Assembly: GCA_034399355.1 (NCBI GenBank)
Contig: JAXMMT010000030.1
Span: 1 to 13,381 of the forward strand
Direction: 5' to 3'
Origin: UBA2279 sp034399355
GTDB taxonomy: Bacteria; Actinomycetota; Coriobacteriia; Anaerosomatales; Anaerosomataceae
Length of the DNA stretch: 13,381 nucleotides
Positions within the stretch are counted from its first letter, which is position 1; each line of letters begins with the position of its first letter. The notes under the pieces are model-generated. The model made no database searches, had not been told where the DNA came from, and was given only the letters and a program-made list of their open reading frames with translations. Of the stretch, positions 1 to 7,308 are shown one piece after another. Both the position numbers and the translations under genes were made by a program.

Positions 1-670
1 CGACGGCGGTAGCGTAGCGGTTGACGCCGGCGAGACGCTCCACGGCCAGGTCGCCGAAGGTCACCTTGAGGTCATCCTCGACGGCCTTGGATACGGCTCC
101 CGTCCCGCCCAGTATGAGGACGGAGTCAGTGTCTACGTGCATGGCGGCCTTCGCCTCACCGACCGCGTCAGTCGGCGTGAGGTAGATGGGCCAGCCTTTG
201 GCTGCGGCGATCGGAGCCGCGGCCAACGCGTCGGGGAAGTTGCTGCCTGTCGCAAGGAACGCGGTGCCGTCCCAGGTCCCGCCGAGCTCGTCGATGGTGG
301 CCTGCGCCACCATCTGCGCGGTCTCGTAGCGGTTGATGCCGCCGATGCGGGTCACGTTGCCCGCGCCCAGTGCGCCCTTGAGCTCGGCTTCAGCAGTAAG
401 ACCCACCGCGCCGGTGCCGCCCAAGATGATCGCCTCGGTGGCGCCAAGGCGGGCGATCTCATCCATGGTGGTAGTCGGCACATCGCTTGCGGTCGAGAGC
501 AGGATGGGGGCGCCCTTGGCGCCCGCGAGCGCCGCACCGCCGAGCGCGTCGGGCCAGTTGAGGCCCGTGGCGATCACGACGCAGTCAGCGCTGCCTGGCG
601 ACGGAAACGCAAGCTTCGATGCCTCCACTGCGGTCTCGAAGCGCGACACTCCTTCGACCGGGACCACTTC
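1..670 (-). repeat. Tandem cell-wall-binding-2 protein repeats (two complete, third cut by window edge)
   Basis: Three repeat starts are visible in the protein: VEGVSRFETA near residue 745, IGGINRYETA near 849 and LAGVNRYATA near 952. The spacing is about 103 residues. Each complete unit also contains a (N)WPDAL or NFPDAL segment and an ILGGTGAV segment, which are the signatures of the cell-wall-binding repeat 2 family. Known members come mainly in threes and attach exported proteins to Gram-positive cell wall polymers. The third unit probably completes just beyond the left edge. Confidence 0.85.
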
Positions 671-2890
671 GAGCGGCGAGGTATCGATACGCACACGGTA
701 GTGGCTGGCCGCGCCCCAGTTGCCGGCGCCGTCCACGGCACGCACGTGGAAGTACCACTCGCCGTCGGCGATACCGGTGTAGCTGACGCCAGGACCCGCC
801 CCGTCGACCACTTGATCGGGCGTCGTGACGGCCAGCGCGTCGAGCGTGTAGGAGTAGCCCGTGATGCCGCTCGGGTCACTGGCCGAGAAGGAGAACGCGG
901 GGTCCGGGTCGTCGTACCACGTGGATTGCGAGGGATGCGTGCTCGAGCTCACCGTCGGGGCACCGGGAGGGGTCGTGTCGGCGATCGCTCCCCAGATGTA
1001 AATGGCCCCGGCGGTGTCGTAGCTGCTTAGGTCGCGACGGGTAGAGTTGGATGACCCCGCACCCATAGCCTCGTCCATGTCCCCGTACTGGTCGTCGAGA
1101 CCCACGGTGTGGCCGAGCTCATGCAGCGCGATGGTCTCGACATCGTAGCGACCGAGAACCGCGCCGTCGGCCCACGCGTAGTTGTCGTTGAACACGATGT
1201 CTGACTCGACCGTGGTCGTGGTCGTATCGGACAACCAGTAGTAGTACAACGCGAGCACGCCCGAGGGGAACCCCGATGACACGAAGTAGATGTCGAACGA
1301 GGAGTCCCGGGGAGGCGGATAGTCCACGGTCGAGCAGGTCCCGCCGTACGCGAGGCTGAACTGAGAACCACAGTCGCTCCACGTGGCGAACGCACGCTGG
1401 ATTGCGGCGCCCTCCCCCGTCAGGTCCGTCGTATTCTCGTTGATGTAATACGTCACCGTCGGAGACGCCCAACGCATGCCGCTGTCGCTAAAGCCAACGG
1501 TGTACACGTAGCCCACGCTGGAGACTCCGCTATCGGTGTTGACGATCACGCCCCCGCTCTCGGCAAGTCTTGGCACCTCACACACGATCTGCGTGTCGGA
1601 CCAGGAGACGACCGAGCCGGACACGCGCGAGCCATCCTGGGCGTCGCCCCGCAGGAAGGTGACAGAACCGGAGCCCTGAGACGCGCCGAGGTCCGTTCCG
1701 GTGATGGTGATCTGTTCTCCAATGCCCGCATTGGCGAAGGACGGGGATATCGACACGATCTCCGGAGAGGTGGTGTCGGCCGTCACCCCGACGTTGTCGA
1801 CGTACACGCCCTCATCGGTCGAACCAACGGAATGGATGAAGACAAGCCGCACGTAGACGATGGCCCGACCTGTGAAGTCCATCGTACCTGCGCCGAACTG
1901 GTCAGTGACCGAGCGCAGATCGACCGAGTAGTGCCCCCAAGTGCCCGCGGCGCCCTGCGCGAACGTGCCAGACGGGTAGTACCAGGGCCCACTGGCAGAC
2001 GTGGCCAGGGCCACGTTCATCCAGTTGCTGCTCGAGTCCGTCATGGAAGGACACACATCCCACTCCAGCGTGGCTATGTTGTACGCCGAGAGATCCATCA
2101 CTCTCTGTGCGTTCGCAGACACCGTCAACGGACACGGTCCCGGTGCTGGCACGCTGCCGCTGCCGCCCCCGGAGCCGTACAGCGAGTAGCTGCCATCCGA
2201 TGCTCGATACGTCGTCGTCGCCCACGTCGGAGAGCCTGTCATCGACCACCCCGCAGTACTGCCGCCCTCGAACGTGGACTCGAAAACCATCGTGGTAGCC
2301 ATGATCGTGATGCCGCTCGGCTGCACCACACCGTCAATCAGGGACGCACTCGAATCAGCGGCCAGCAAAGGCACAATCACCTCGTCGAACAGGGTGACAC
2401 CAGCGGGTGGTGCTGCCGTGACAGCAGCGCAGATCCGGGTCCTGGCCTCGGCAAGCGAGACACCCATTGCCGGTACCCGCCCTCCGATGACCTCGAGCTT
2501 CCCCTGCGCGCCGCCAATCACACCGTTCGCATCGAGGAAGAGGATGCAGCGCTCACCGGGTGTGAAGGTGGAAAGATCGCTCACAACGAGCCCGTCCGAA
2601 CCAACAGTACCGCCGGGCTGCGAGAACGTGAAGTCGGCGGGCAACTCGCCTTTGAGCGTGCGAACCACATGCACCCGCACGTCGGTCATGATCGTGCGGC
2701 GCTCGCGAGTCCTCGGGTCGTGCGTCCAGCGCGAGCCAGCACTGCTCACTCGCACTTCGACGACGGTGTCAGCCAGCCCGGCCATCTGGTCGACCGTGAA
2801 TGGTATGACATACGCTTGGGCTGAGAGCGGCACCGCCATGAATACGGCGAGCGCAAGGGCCACCACGAAGACGCGGACGCGGCTGGACAC
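1..2890 (-). CDS. Secreted zinc metalloprotease with MAM-like, IPT/TIG and cell-wall-binding-2 repeats (3' end outside window)
   Basis: This frame is open for 963 codons from a GTG at 2890 to the left edge, so the C-terminus is missing. The GTG follows an AAGAGGG ribosome site and gives a clean signal peptide (residues 1-27, ending LSAQA). A beta-rich N-terminal region (about 28-190) is followed by a MAM-like domain of the immune-inhibitor-A type (about 203-370, FESTFEGG...GW) and an IPT/TIG fold (about 375-465). The catalytic domain (about 472-640) carries HELGHTVGLDD, with His590, Glu591 and His594, and a likely Met-turn at Met609. The third zinc-ligand position is Asp600, not His, as in snapalysin-type enzymes. 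A fibronectin/Ig-like domain (about 643-740) leads into cell-wall-binding-2 repeats from about 741. The product is probably exported and held non-covalently on the cell wall, where it cleaves proteins. The substrate is unknown. The protease and repeat calls are firm; the smaller domain boundaries are estimates. Confidence 0.85.
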   Translation of the reverse strand, partial: MSSRVRVFVVALALAVFMAVPLSAQAYVIPFTVDQMAGLADTVVEVRVSSAGSRWTHDPRTRERRTIMTDVRVHVVRTLKGELPADFTFSQPGGTVGSDGLVVSDLSTFTPGERCILFLDANGVIGGAQGKLEVIGGRVPAMGVSLAEARTRICAAVTAAPPAGVTLFDEVIVPLLAADSSASLIDGVVQPSGITIMATTMVFESTFEGGSTAGWSMTGSPTWATTTYRASDGSYSLYGSGGGSGSVPAPGPCPLTVSANAQRVMDLSAYNIATLEWDVCPSMTDSSSNWMNVALATSASGPWYYPSGTFAQGAAGTWGHYSVDLRSVTDQFGAGTMDFTGRAIVYVRLVFIHSVGSTDEGVYVDNVGVTADTTSPEIVSISPSFANAGIGEQITITGTDLGASQGSGSVTFLRGDAQDGSRVSGSVVSWSDTQIVCEVPRLAESGGVIVNTDSGVSSVGYVYTVGFSDSGMRWASPTVTYYINENTTDLTGEGAAIQRAFATWSDCGSQFSLAYGGTCSTVDYPPPRDSSFDIYFVSSGFPSGVLALYYYWLSDTTTTTVESDIVFNDNYAWADGAVLGRYDVETIALHELGHTVGLDDQYGDMDEAMGAGSSNSTRRDLSSYDTAGAIYIWGAIADTTPPGAPTVSSSTHPSQSTWYDDPDPAFSFSASDPSGITGYSYTLDALAVTTPDQVVDGAGPGVSYTGIADGEWYFHVRAVDGAGNWGAASHYRVRIDTSPLEVVPVEGVSRFETAVEASKLAFPSPGSADCVVIATGLNWPDALGGAALAGAKGAPILLSTASDVPTTTMDEIARLGATEAIILGGTGAVGLTAEAELKGALGAGNVTRIGGINRYETAQMVAQATIDELGGTWDGTAFLATGSNFPDALAAAPIAAAKGWPIYLTPTDAVGEAKAAMHVDTDSVLILGGTGAVSKAVEDDLKVTFGDLAVERLAGVNRYATAV

Positions 2891-3002
2891 GCGGACCCTC
2901 TTTCTGCGGCGGACAACGCCAAGACCTGGATGGTTCACAGGATGTATCGGCAGTCTGCCGCTCGTCCTCAAACGCCCAGGCGCGTTCCATCACAGCGCGC
3001 GA

Positions 3003-3446
3003 TCAACCCAGCGGGTACTCCATACGCACATGCGCCACGCCGGTGCGCCCGAAAGGAAATTCGCCGCTCGTGGTGACCCACCCGAGCCGGTGGTAGAAGT
3101 CCTCGACCGTGGTCCGCGCGTTCAGCCACACAAGGCTGAGGCCAAGCCGTCGCGCCTCCTCCGCCACCTCGGCCATGAGCGACCGACCGATTCCCGTGTC
3201 CCGCAGGCGAGGCGAGACGCTCACCTGCCTGACCTGTCCCCTGTCGGCTTCGATGATCAGGCATGCGTAGCCCACGACGATGGCGTCGACCAGGACGATC
3301 AGGTGACGCACCCCGGGGACGTCGTCGTTCCATGCGTCGCCGCGCGGGATGCCGAATGGTTCGTACAGCGCAACGTAGCGCAGCTCGTCCACCTCGGCCA
3401 TGCGTGAATCGTGAGTCTCGATCCACTCGAGCAGCATGTCGATCAC
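3003..3446 (-). CDS. GNAT-family N-acetyltransferase
   Basis: This is a 147-residue protein of the usual GNAT length. The acetyl-CoA-binding motif A is visible at residues 74-90 (RQVSVSPRLRDTGIGRSL), where R82-D83-T84-G85-I86-G87 matches the Q/RxxGxG/A pyrophosphate loop. The C-terminal part has the family's FYHRLGW segment. The family transfers acetyl groups from acetyl-CoA to an amine; the substrate here cannot be told. The chosen GTG start lies one base after the nadE stop and has no clear ribosome site, so translation is probably coupled to nadE. An ATG three codons further in (3437) is the alternative. It is co-directional with nadE and probably cotranscribed. Confidence 0.8.
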   Translation of the reverse strand: MIDMLLEWIETHDSRMAEVDELRYVALYEPFGIPRGDAWNDDVPGVRHLIVLVDAIVVGYACLIIEADRGQVRQVSVSPRLRDTGIGRSLMAEVAEEARRLGLSLVWLNARTTVEDFYHRLGWVTTSGEFPFGRTGVAHVRMEYPLG

Positions 3447-3447
3447 G

Positions 3448-5052
3448 TCAGTCGCCGAACCGATTCGTCACCGGAACGCGACGGTCCTTGCCGAACGCCT
3501 TGGGCGATATCTTGATGCCGAGCGGCCCCTGACGCCGCTTGTACTCGGCGGCATCCACCATACGGATGACCCGCACGACGAGTGCGGGGTCGTACCCCTC
3601 GGCAATGATTTCATCGATGCCCCGGTCGAGTTCGACGTAGAGCGTGAGTACCCCATCGAGAACGTCGTAGGGTGGCAGGCTGTCCTGGTCGGTCTGGTCG
3701 GGACGCAACTCGGCCGAGGGCGGCTTTGTGATGGACGACTCCGGGATGACCGGTCCGAGCGAGTTACGCCAGCGCGCCAGGCGGTACACGCGAGTCTTGA
3801 AGACGTCCTTGAGCGGCGCAAAGCCGCCCACCATGTCGCCGTAGAGCGTCGAGTAGCCGACCGAGAGCTCGCTTTTGTTGCCTGTCGCCAGCACCAGCCA
3901 GCCGAACTTGTTGGAAAGCGCCATCAGTAGTGTGCCGCGTACGCGCGCCTGCAGATTCTCCTCGGTCACATCAGCCGGCAGCCCCTTGAGCGCGGGTTCG
4001 AGCGTTTCGAGCAGGGCGCTGAACGGCCTTTCGATGGGCAGCATGAGCGTATCGATACCGAGCGACTCCGCCAGAGAACGCGCGTCGTCAATACTGCCTG
4101 CCGAGGAGTACCGCGACGGCATGAGAACGCCATGCACGTGCTCGGCGCCAAGCACATCGACCGCAACCGTCGCAGTGAGTGCAGAGTCGATGCCACCCGA
4201 CAGACCGAGCACAACGTCGGTAAAGCCATTCTTGCGGATGTAGTCCCGCAGACCAAGCGTGAGTGCAGCGTAGACCTCTTCCTCTGCGCCACCCATCGGC
4301 TCGATCCGTTGTTCAGGGACCGCCACCGCATCCGGGTCGATCTGCACGACCAGCAGGTCCTCGGCAAACGAGGCGGCACGCGCCACGACGACACCGTCGG
4401 GCGCAATGACCACCGAACGACCGTCGAAGACAAGCTCGTCCTGTCCGCCGACGAGATTGCAGTACGCCAGCCACACACCGTTGTCCCGCGCACGGGACCG
4501 CAGCATCTCTTCTCGGGCAACGCCCTTGTCAGCGTGGAAGGGAGACGCGGAGATGTTGAGAACGAGCCGGGCGCCTTCTCCGGCCAGGCGCGACACCGTC
4601 TCCGGCATCCAGGCGTCCTCGCATATCGTCAGGGCCGTGTCGACGCCACCCAACGTGACAACGTCGTCCAGGTCCCCGGGTTCGAAGTAGCGCTCCTCGT
4701 CAAACACGCCGTAGTTGGGAAGGTTGCGCTTATGGTACACACGCTCTACGCGCCCATTGCCGAGAAGCGCCGCGGCGTTGTACAGCTTCCCGGCGTCATC
4801 CCGATCGACGAAGCCGATGAGCACGGGTATCGTGCACTCGTCGGCCAGCTCCGCAAGGGCCTCGAGATTGCGATTCACGAAGTGGTCCCTCGCAAGCAGG
4901 TCCTCGGGCGGATACCCGGTCAGCATGAGCTCGGGGAGCAGCAGCAGATCGGCTCCCGCTGCGACTGCACGCACAACGGCGTCGCGCGCGAGCGCGGTGT
5001 TGCCCTCGATGTCCCCGACCGTGGGGTCGACCTGCGCGAGTGCGATCTTCAT
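3448..5052 (-). CDS. nadE: Glutamine-dependent NAD(+) synthetase
   Basis: This 534-residue cytoplasmic enzyme amidates nicotinic acid adenine dinucleotide to NAD, using ATP and glutamine, in the last step of NAD synthesis. The N-terminal nitrilase-type amidase domain (about 1-250) shows the full Glu-Lys-Cys triad: Glu41 in LPELMLTGYPPED, Lys108 in YHKRNLPNYGVFDE and Cys144 in LTICEDAW. It would release ammonia from glutamine. The C-terminal synthetase domain has the ATP-binding loop SGGIDSAL (285-292), the LATGNKSELSVGYSTLYGD segment and the family's typical RRVPVTNRF ending. Length and layout fit the two-domain bacterial form. The ATG at 5052 follows GGAAGG by five bases. The GNAT gene follows after one base. 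Confidence 0.96.
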   Translation of the reverse strand: MKIALAQVDPTVGDIEGNTALARDAVVRAVAAGADLLLLPELMLTGYPPEDLLARDHFVNRNLEALAELADECTIPVLIGFVDRDDAGKLYNAAALLGNGRVERVYHKRNLPNYGVFDEERYFEPGDLDDVVTLGGVDTALTICEDAWMPETVSRLAGEGARLVLNISASPFHADKGVAREEMLRSRARDNGVWLAYCNLVGGQDELVFDGRSVVIAPDGVVVARAASFAEDLLVVQIDPDAVAVPEQRIEPMGGAEEEVYAALTLGLRDYIRKNGFTDVVLGLSGGIDSALTATVAVDVLGAEHVHGVLMPSRYSSAGSIDDARSLAESLGIDTLMLPIERPFSALLETLEPALKGLPADVTEENLQARVRGTLLMALSNKFGWLVLATGNKSELSVGYSTLYGDMVGGFAPLKDVFKTRVYRLARWRNSLGPVIPESSITKPPSAELRPDQTDQDSLPPYDVLDGVLTLYVELDRGIDEIIAEGYDPALVVRVIRMVDAAEYKRRQGPLGIKISPKAFGKDRRVPVTNRFGD

Positions 5053-5133
5053 TTCTGCCTTCCGAGCGACGTGTGTTGGCGTTGCGTGCTACCGGAAGAT
5101 TCTACCGCAAAGACGCCCTCACCCTCACGCCAC

Positions 5134-6582
5134 TCAGGCGTTCTTCGCGCGCTTGAGCAGCAGCCATGCGACGACCAGGATGAACCCGATGCCGGCTGCC
5201 AGCGCGGCGAGCAGAGCGCCCGAGACGGAGCGGTCCGACTCGGCAGGCGCGGTCGTTTCAGTCGACGCTGTCGGCTCCTCGGCCAGCGTTGACTCCTCCG
5301 ATGGAGCGCCGACCGCCTCAGCCAGGAGCGTATCGAACGACAGATACTCGGGGGACTCCGCTCCGACGTCAACCAGCGAGATGTAGGTCTCATCGCGCGT
5401 GGTGCCGCGGTAGACCTCGTCGATCGTCACCCTGACCCACTCCGTGGTCGTCCTGACCGGGAAACGCTGGAGTGACGGCTCATCGGCAAGTGTGACTGTC
5501 GTCTGCGTACCGTCGGAGAACGTAAGCGTCACGATCTTGGGCCGGTTGTACTTGTAGAAGAGGTCGGAGCGCTTGGCATAGCCGGGCAGGATGCGGACCT
5601 CATTGACCTCACGGGGCGCACCGAACACTGCCTTCGCCCATTCTCCGGTGCCGGAGCCTGGCACGGCCTCCGCCCATGCGGTGGAGACGCCACCGAACAT
5701 GCTAAACGCCGGGTAGGAGTACTCACCCAGGACAAGTTCGCTCGAAGCCGACAGGTCCGCGAGGAATCTCCGCCCGAGTTCAGCTGGCCACTGCCCTACG
5801 TCTCCTTCGCCCACGGACTCATAGAAGTCGAACACCAGGTCGTCATCGAGTGTCGGCTCATAGTCGCTCATCACCCACTCGTACGACTGTGCGTCCGGCT
5901 TGGAGTAGGGCGCCGCTCCATCGTCAGCCAACGCCTCATCCATCCCCCACCCTACGAAATCATCGGCCACCGTGAACCGGGCGACGGTCGCCCCGATCGT
6001 GCCGGCCCAGCCGGCGCCGGTGTGAACCCAGTAGGGATACCACACATGCCCGCCGCCCTGCATACCGGACGCCCATTCAGGACGTTGCAGCTCCGGTCCC
6101 GGCCACCCAGTATCGGCGCTGGCATCCGCCAGATAGCGAACGCGAACCATCGTGGTACCCGGAGCGAACGTCACCTCGTGTACGAAGTAGCCGACAGGAT
6201 CGCCGGTACTGTCGGCTCCATCCTCAAAGGTGACGTCGAGGAGCACGCCGTCCTGCCAAGCCATGAATCCGGCGACCGGGGCCCCACCCGGGCTATCGTT
6301 CTCGAGTTCCTCGCCGCTACGGAGCCTGAACGGGAACCCGAGTTGAAGCGTCTGCGGTGGTCCCGAGTTCTCGAACTCGAAGTCCACCTGGAACTCGGCG
6401 TAGCCGTTGTAGACATGCGCCTGGATGGTCTCGGCCGTCATCCTGATCTCGGTGCTCGTCATCGGGGTGAGCGAGCCACCGATGCCGTTGACCGCGGTGT
6501 CGTTGGCGACCGCTGGCGCGGCAACCAGAAGCACTGCCGCCGCCACGGCCAGAACAGCAAGTCGTCCCCCTGCTCGATTCAC
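5134..6582 (-). CDS. Membrane-anchored surface protein with NADase-type glycan-binding domain
   Basis: This is an exported protein of 482 residues with the chosen GTG start. That start lies a few bases after a GAGGGGGG ribosome site and opens directly on a standard signal peptide (1-26, ending APAVA). An ATG at 6624 is in frame but would add 14 residues that include the ribosome site itself. The mature N-terminal half begins NDTAVNGIGG and contains HTGAGWAGTIG, patterns that resemble DUF4424-type extracellular domains. Residues about 285-410 match the discoidin-like NADase-type glycan-binding domain, with EWAKAVFG, ILPGYAKRSDLFYKYNRPK, FSDGT and VYRGTTRDETYIS. An acidic Ser/Thr-rich linker leads to a single membrane helix (about 452-472) ending in RAKNA. 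It probably sits on the outer face of the membrane and binds carbohydrate. No catalytic residues are recognised. Confidence 0.72.
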   Translation of the reverse strand: MNRAGGRLAVLAVAAAVLLVAAPAVANDTAVNGIGGSLTPMTSTEIRMTAETIQAHVYNGYAEFQVDFEFENSGPPQTLQLGFPFRLRSGEELENDSPGGAPVAGFMAWQDGVLLDVTFEDGADSTGDPVGYFVHEVTFAPGTTMVRVRYLADASADTGWPGPELQRPEWASGMQGGGHVWYPYWVHTGAGWAGTIGATVARFTVADDFVGWGMDEALADDGAAPYSKPDAQSYEWVMSDYEPTLDDDLVFDFYESVGEGDVGQWPAELGRRFLADLSASSELVLGEYSYPAFSMFGGVSTAWAEAVPGSGTGEWAKAVFGAPREVNEVRILPGYAKRSDLFYKYNRPKIVTLTFSDGTQTTVTLADEPSLQRFPVRTTTEWVRVTIDEVYRGTTRDETYISLVDVGAESPEYLSFDTLLAEAVGAPSEESTLAEEPTASTETTAPAESDRSVSGALLAALAAGIGFILVVAWLLLKRAKNA

Positions 6583-6808
6583 CAAAAATGCCCCCCTCGG
6601 ATAACACAATTCCGTTGAGCCCATTCATACGCCCTGCCGCCAGAGCACGCAACCGCCTGTGGTGAGTACATAGAAGGTGTGCTGCGCCGCGAGGACGGCA
6701 AGGTTGTTGCAGTACCCGGACGTACCCAGGTACTGTCGCATTCGCCGCATGTTCGGCCGAAACGTCGCTGGGAATGAAGAAACAGACCGCTTGCGAAAGG
6801 ATGCGCTC
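6583..6808. other. Divergent intergenic region
   Basis: These 226 bases separate the divergent surface-protein gene and the thioredoxin-like lipoprotein gene, so they must hold the promoters for both. I see no convincing -35/-10 pair. The clear structure is an inverted repeat at 6710-6735. Short frames cross the region on both strands, but none has a ribosome site or a recognisable protein. Confidence 0.6.
6710..6735. repeat. Inverted repeat in the divergent intergenic region
   Basis: CAGTACC (6710-6716) and GGTACTG (6729-6735) are perfect inverted copies with a 12-base centre. An inner GG/CC pairing can extend the stem, and GTACC also occurs within the centre. The repeat lies about 75 bases upstream of the lipoprotein start and could be an operator or an RNA hairpin in its leader. 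No regulator can be named. Confidence 0.4.
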
Positions 6809-7204
6809 ATGAAACGCCTGCTCGCCCTACTCGTTGTGAGCATGCTCGTCCTGATCCTCCTCGCCGGATGCAGCGGGAGCGATGACGCAACACTCGAAAC
6901 AGTCGGCGAGGGAGCCCCGACCGAGGGACGTCCGGTCTTCTACGAGTTCTTCACACAGGGTTGACCGTCGTGCCAAGAGATGGCCCCCGTCGTGAGCGGG
7001 ATCAGGCGCGACTACGAGGACCGCATCGTCTTCAGGCTGTACGACATCGACAGCAGCAAGGAAGGCATCGCGCTCGCGAACGAGTTCGGACTGCAGTTCG
7101 TGCCGACGTTCGTGTTCGTCGACTCCTCCGGACAGGAGGTCAACCGCATGGTCGGACTCGTGTCCGAGTCCGCGCTTCGGGAGGCACTCGATAACCTGGA
7201 GTAG
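6809..7204 (+). CDS. Thioredoxin-fold lipoprotein, candidate selenoprotein (UxxC active site read through in-frame TGA)
   Basis: Read through one TGA, the gene encodes 131 residues. The ATG at 6809 follows AAAGGA by seven bases and begins a lipoprotein signal peptide with the lipobox LLAGC, so Cys21 would be lipidated and the protein anchored outside the membrane. The thioredoxin core runs PVFYEFFTQG-(TGA)-PSCQEMAPV. The TGA is residue 52 and Cys55 is the resolving cysteine, so the codon sits exactly at the first cysteine of CxxC. The cis-proline is Pro99 in FVPTF. The same frame stays open for 79 codons after the TGA to the stop at 7202-7204, with no other interruption. Selenocysteine at this site is well known in redox proteins and would give a UPSC centre for thiol-disulfide chemistry. 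The alternative is a TGC/TGT-to-TGA mutation or a sequencing error, making this a pseudogene. The rest of the fold looks intact. Confidence 0.82.
6962..6964 (+). other. In-frame TGA, proposed selenocysteine codon
   Basis: TGA falls between Gly51 and Pro-Ser-Cys of the thioredoxin-like lipoprotein, replacing the N-terminal active-site cysteine. The upstream and downstream parts share the same reading frame and are the two halves of one thioredoxin fold. Reading it as Sec needs the cell's SelA/SelB/SelC system, which is not in this window. Confidence 0.7.
6983..7007 (+). promoter_or_regulatory. Candidate bacterial SECIS hairpin
   Basis: GCC plus CCCG (6983-6989) can pair with CGGG (6997-7000) and, past a four-base bulge, with GGC (7005-7007). 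The apical loop TCGTGAG contains a GU step, as does the SelB-recognised loop of E. coli fdhF. The loop begins 25 bases after the TGA, within the range usual for bacterial SECIS elements. A second small hairpin, GCCA (6972-6975) with TGGC (6981-6984) and loop AGAGA, lies closer to the TGA and is an alternative. The pairing was found by eye with no energy calculation. Confidence 0.42.
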
Positions 7205-7225
7205 CGCCGCTTGCTACCACCCAGC

Positions 7226-7234
7226 TGGTATTAT
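7226..7234 (+). promoter_or_regulatory. Possible extended -10 promoter for the zinc-ribbon gene
   Basis: TGG-TATTAT is an extended -10 box (TGn followed by a five-of-six TATAAT match) about 75 bases before the zinc-ribbon start, in an otherwise GC-rich stretch. No good -35 box lies at the standard distance. It would allow expression independent of the upstream lipoprotein gene. Confidence 0.35.
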
Positions 7235-7308
7235 CAGAGCGAGGCACAAGCCAACGACGTATCGTGGGGCGCACGACGCTGCATGGCCGTCCGTATGAGG
7301 AGGTTCTT

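Noticed and set aside
137..2824. Long plus-strand frames opposite the metalloprotease gene
   Set aside because: The Arg/Pro/Ala-rich translations are typical of antisense frames in GC-rich DNA; the minus strand has a continuous, domain-rich protein.
2948..3000. Small inverted repeats after the GNAT gene (CGGCAG/CTGCCG and GCGCG/CGCGC) as a terminator
   Set aside because: The stems are short and neither is followed by a T-run on the minus strand.
5099..5104. TAGAAT on the minus strand as a -10 box for nadE
   Set aside because: The six bases at the proper -35 distance bear no resemblance to TTGACA, so it may be chance.
4132..5292. A 386-codon plus-strand frame opposite nadE
   Set aside because: It lies antisense to a complete NAD synthetase with all catalytic residues, has no recognisable domain and runs across a real intergenic gap.
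3448..6582. A functional link between nadE and the adjacent NADase-type domain protein
   Set aside because: The domain is named after the toxin it was first seen in and binds glycans; it is not an NAD-cleaving domain, so the adjacency is weak evidence for shared NAD biology.
6625..6843. Minus-strand frame of 72 codons across the divergent intergenic region
   Set aside because: It has no ribosome site and no recognisable domain, and it overlaps the start and signal peptide of the lipoprotein gene on the other strand.
6980..7204. A separate 74-residue gene starting at the ATG after the TGA
   Set aside because: It would lack the active-site cysteines and the first beta strand, has no good ribosome site, and continues the exact frame of the upstream lipoprotein. 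It is better read as the second half of one Sec gene.
7201..7217. GTAGC/GCTAC stem right after the thioredoxin-like gene as a terminator
   Set aside because: Only five pairs, overlaps the stop codon and is not followed by T residues.
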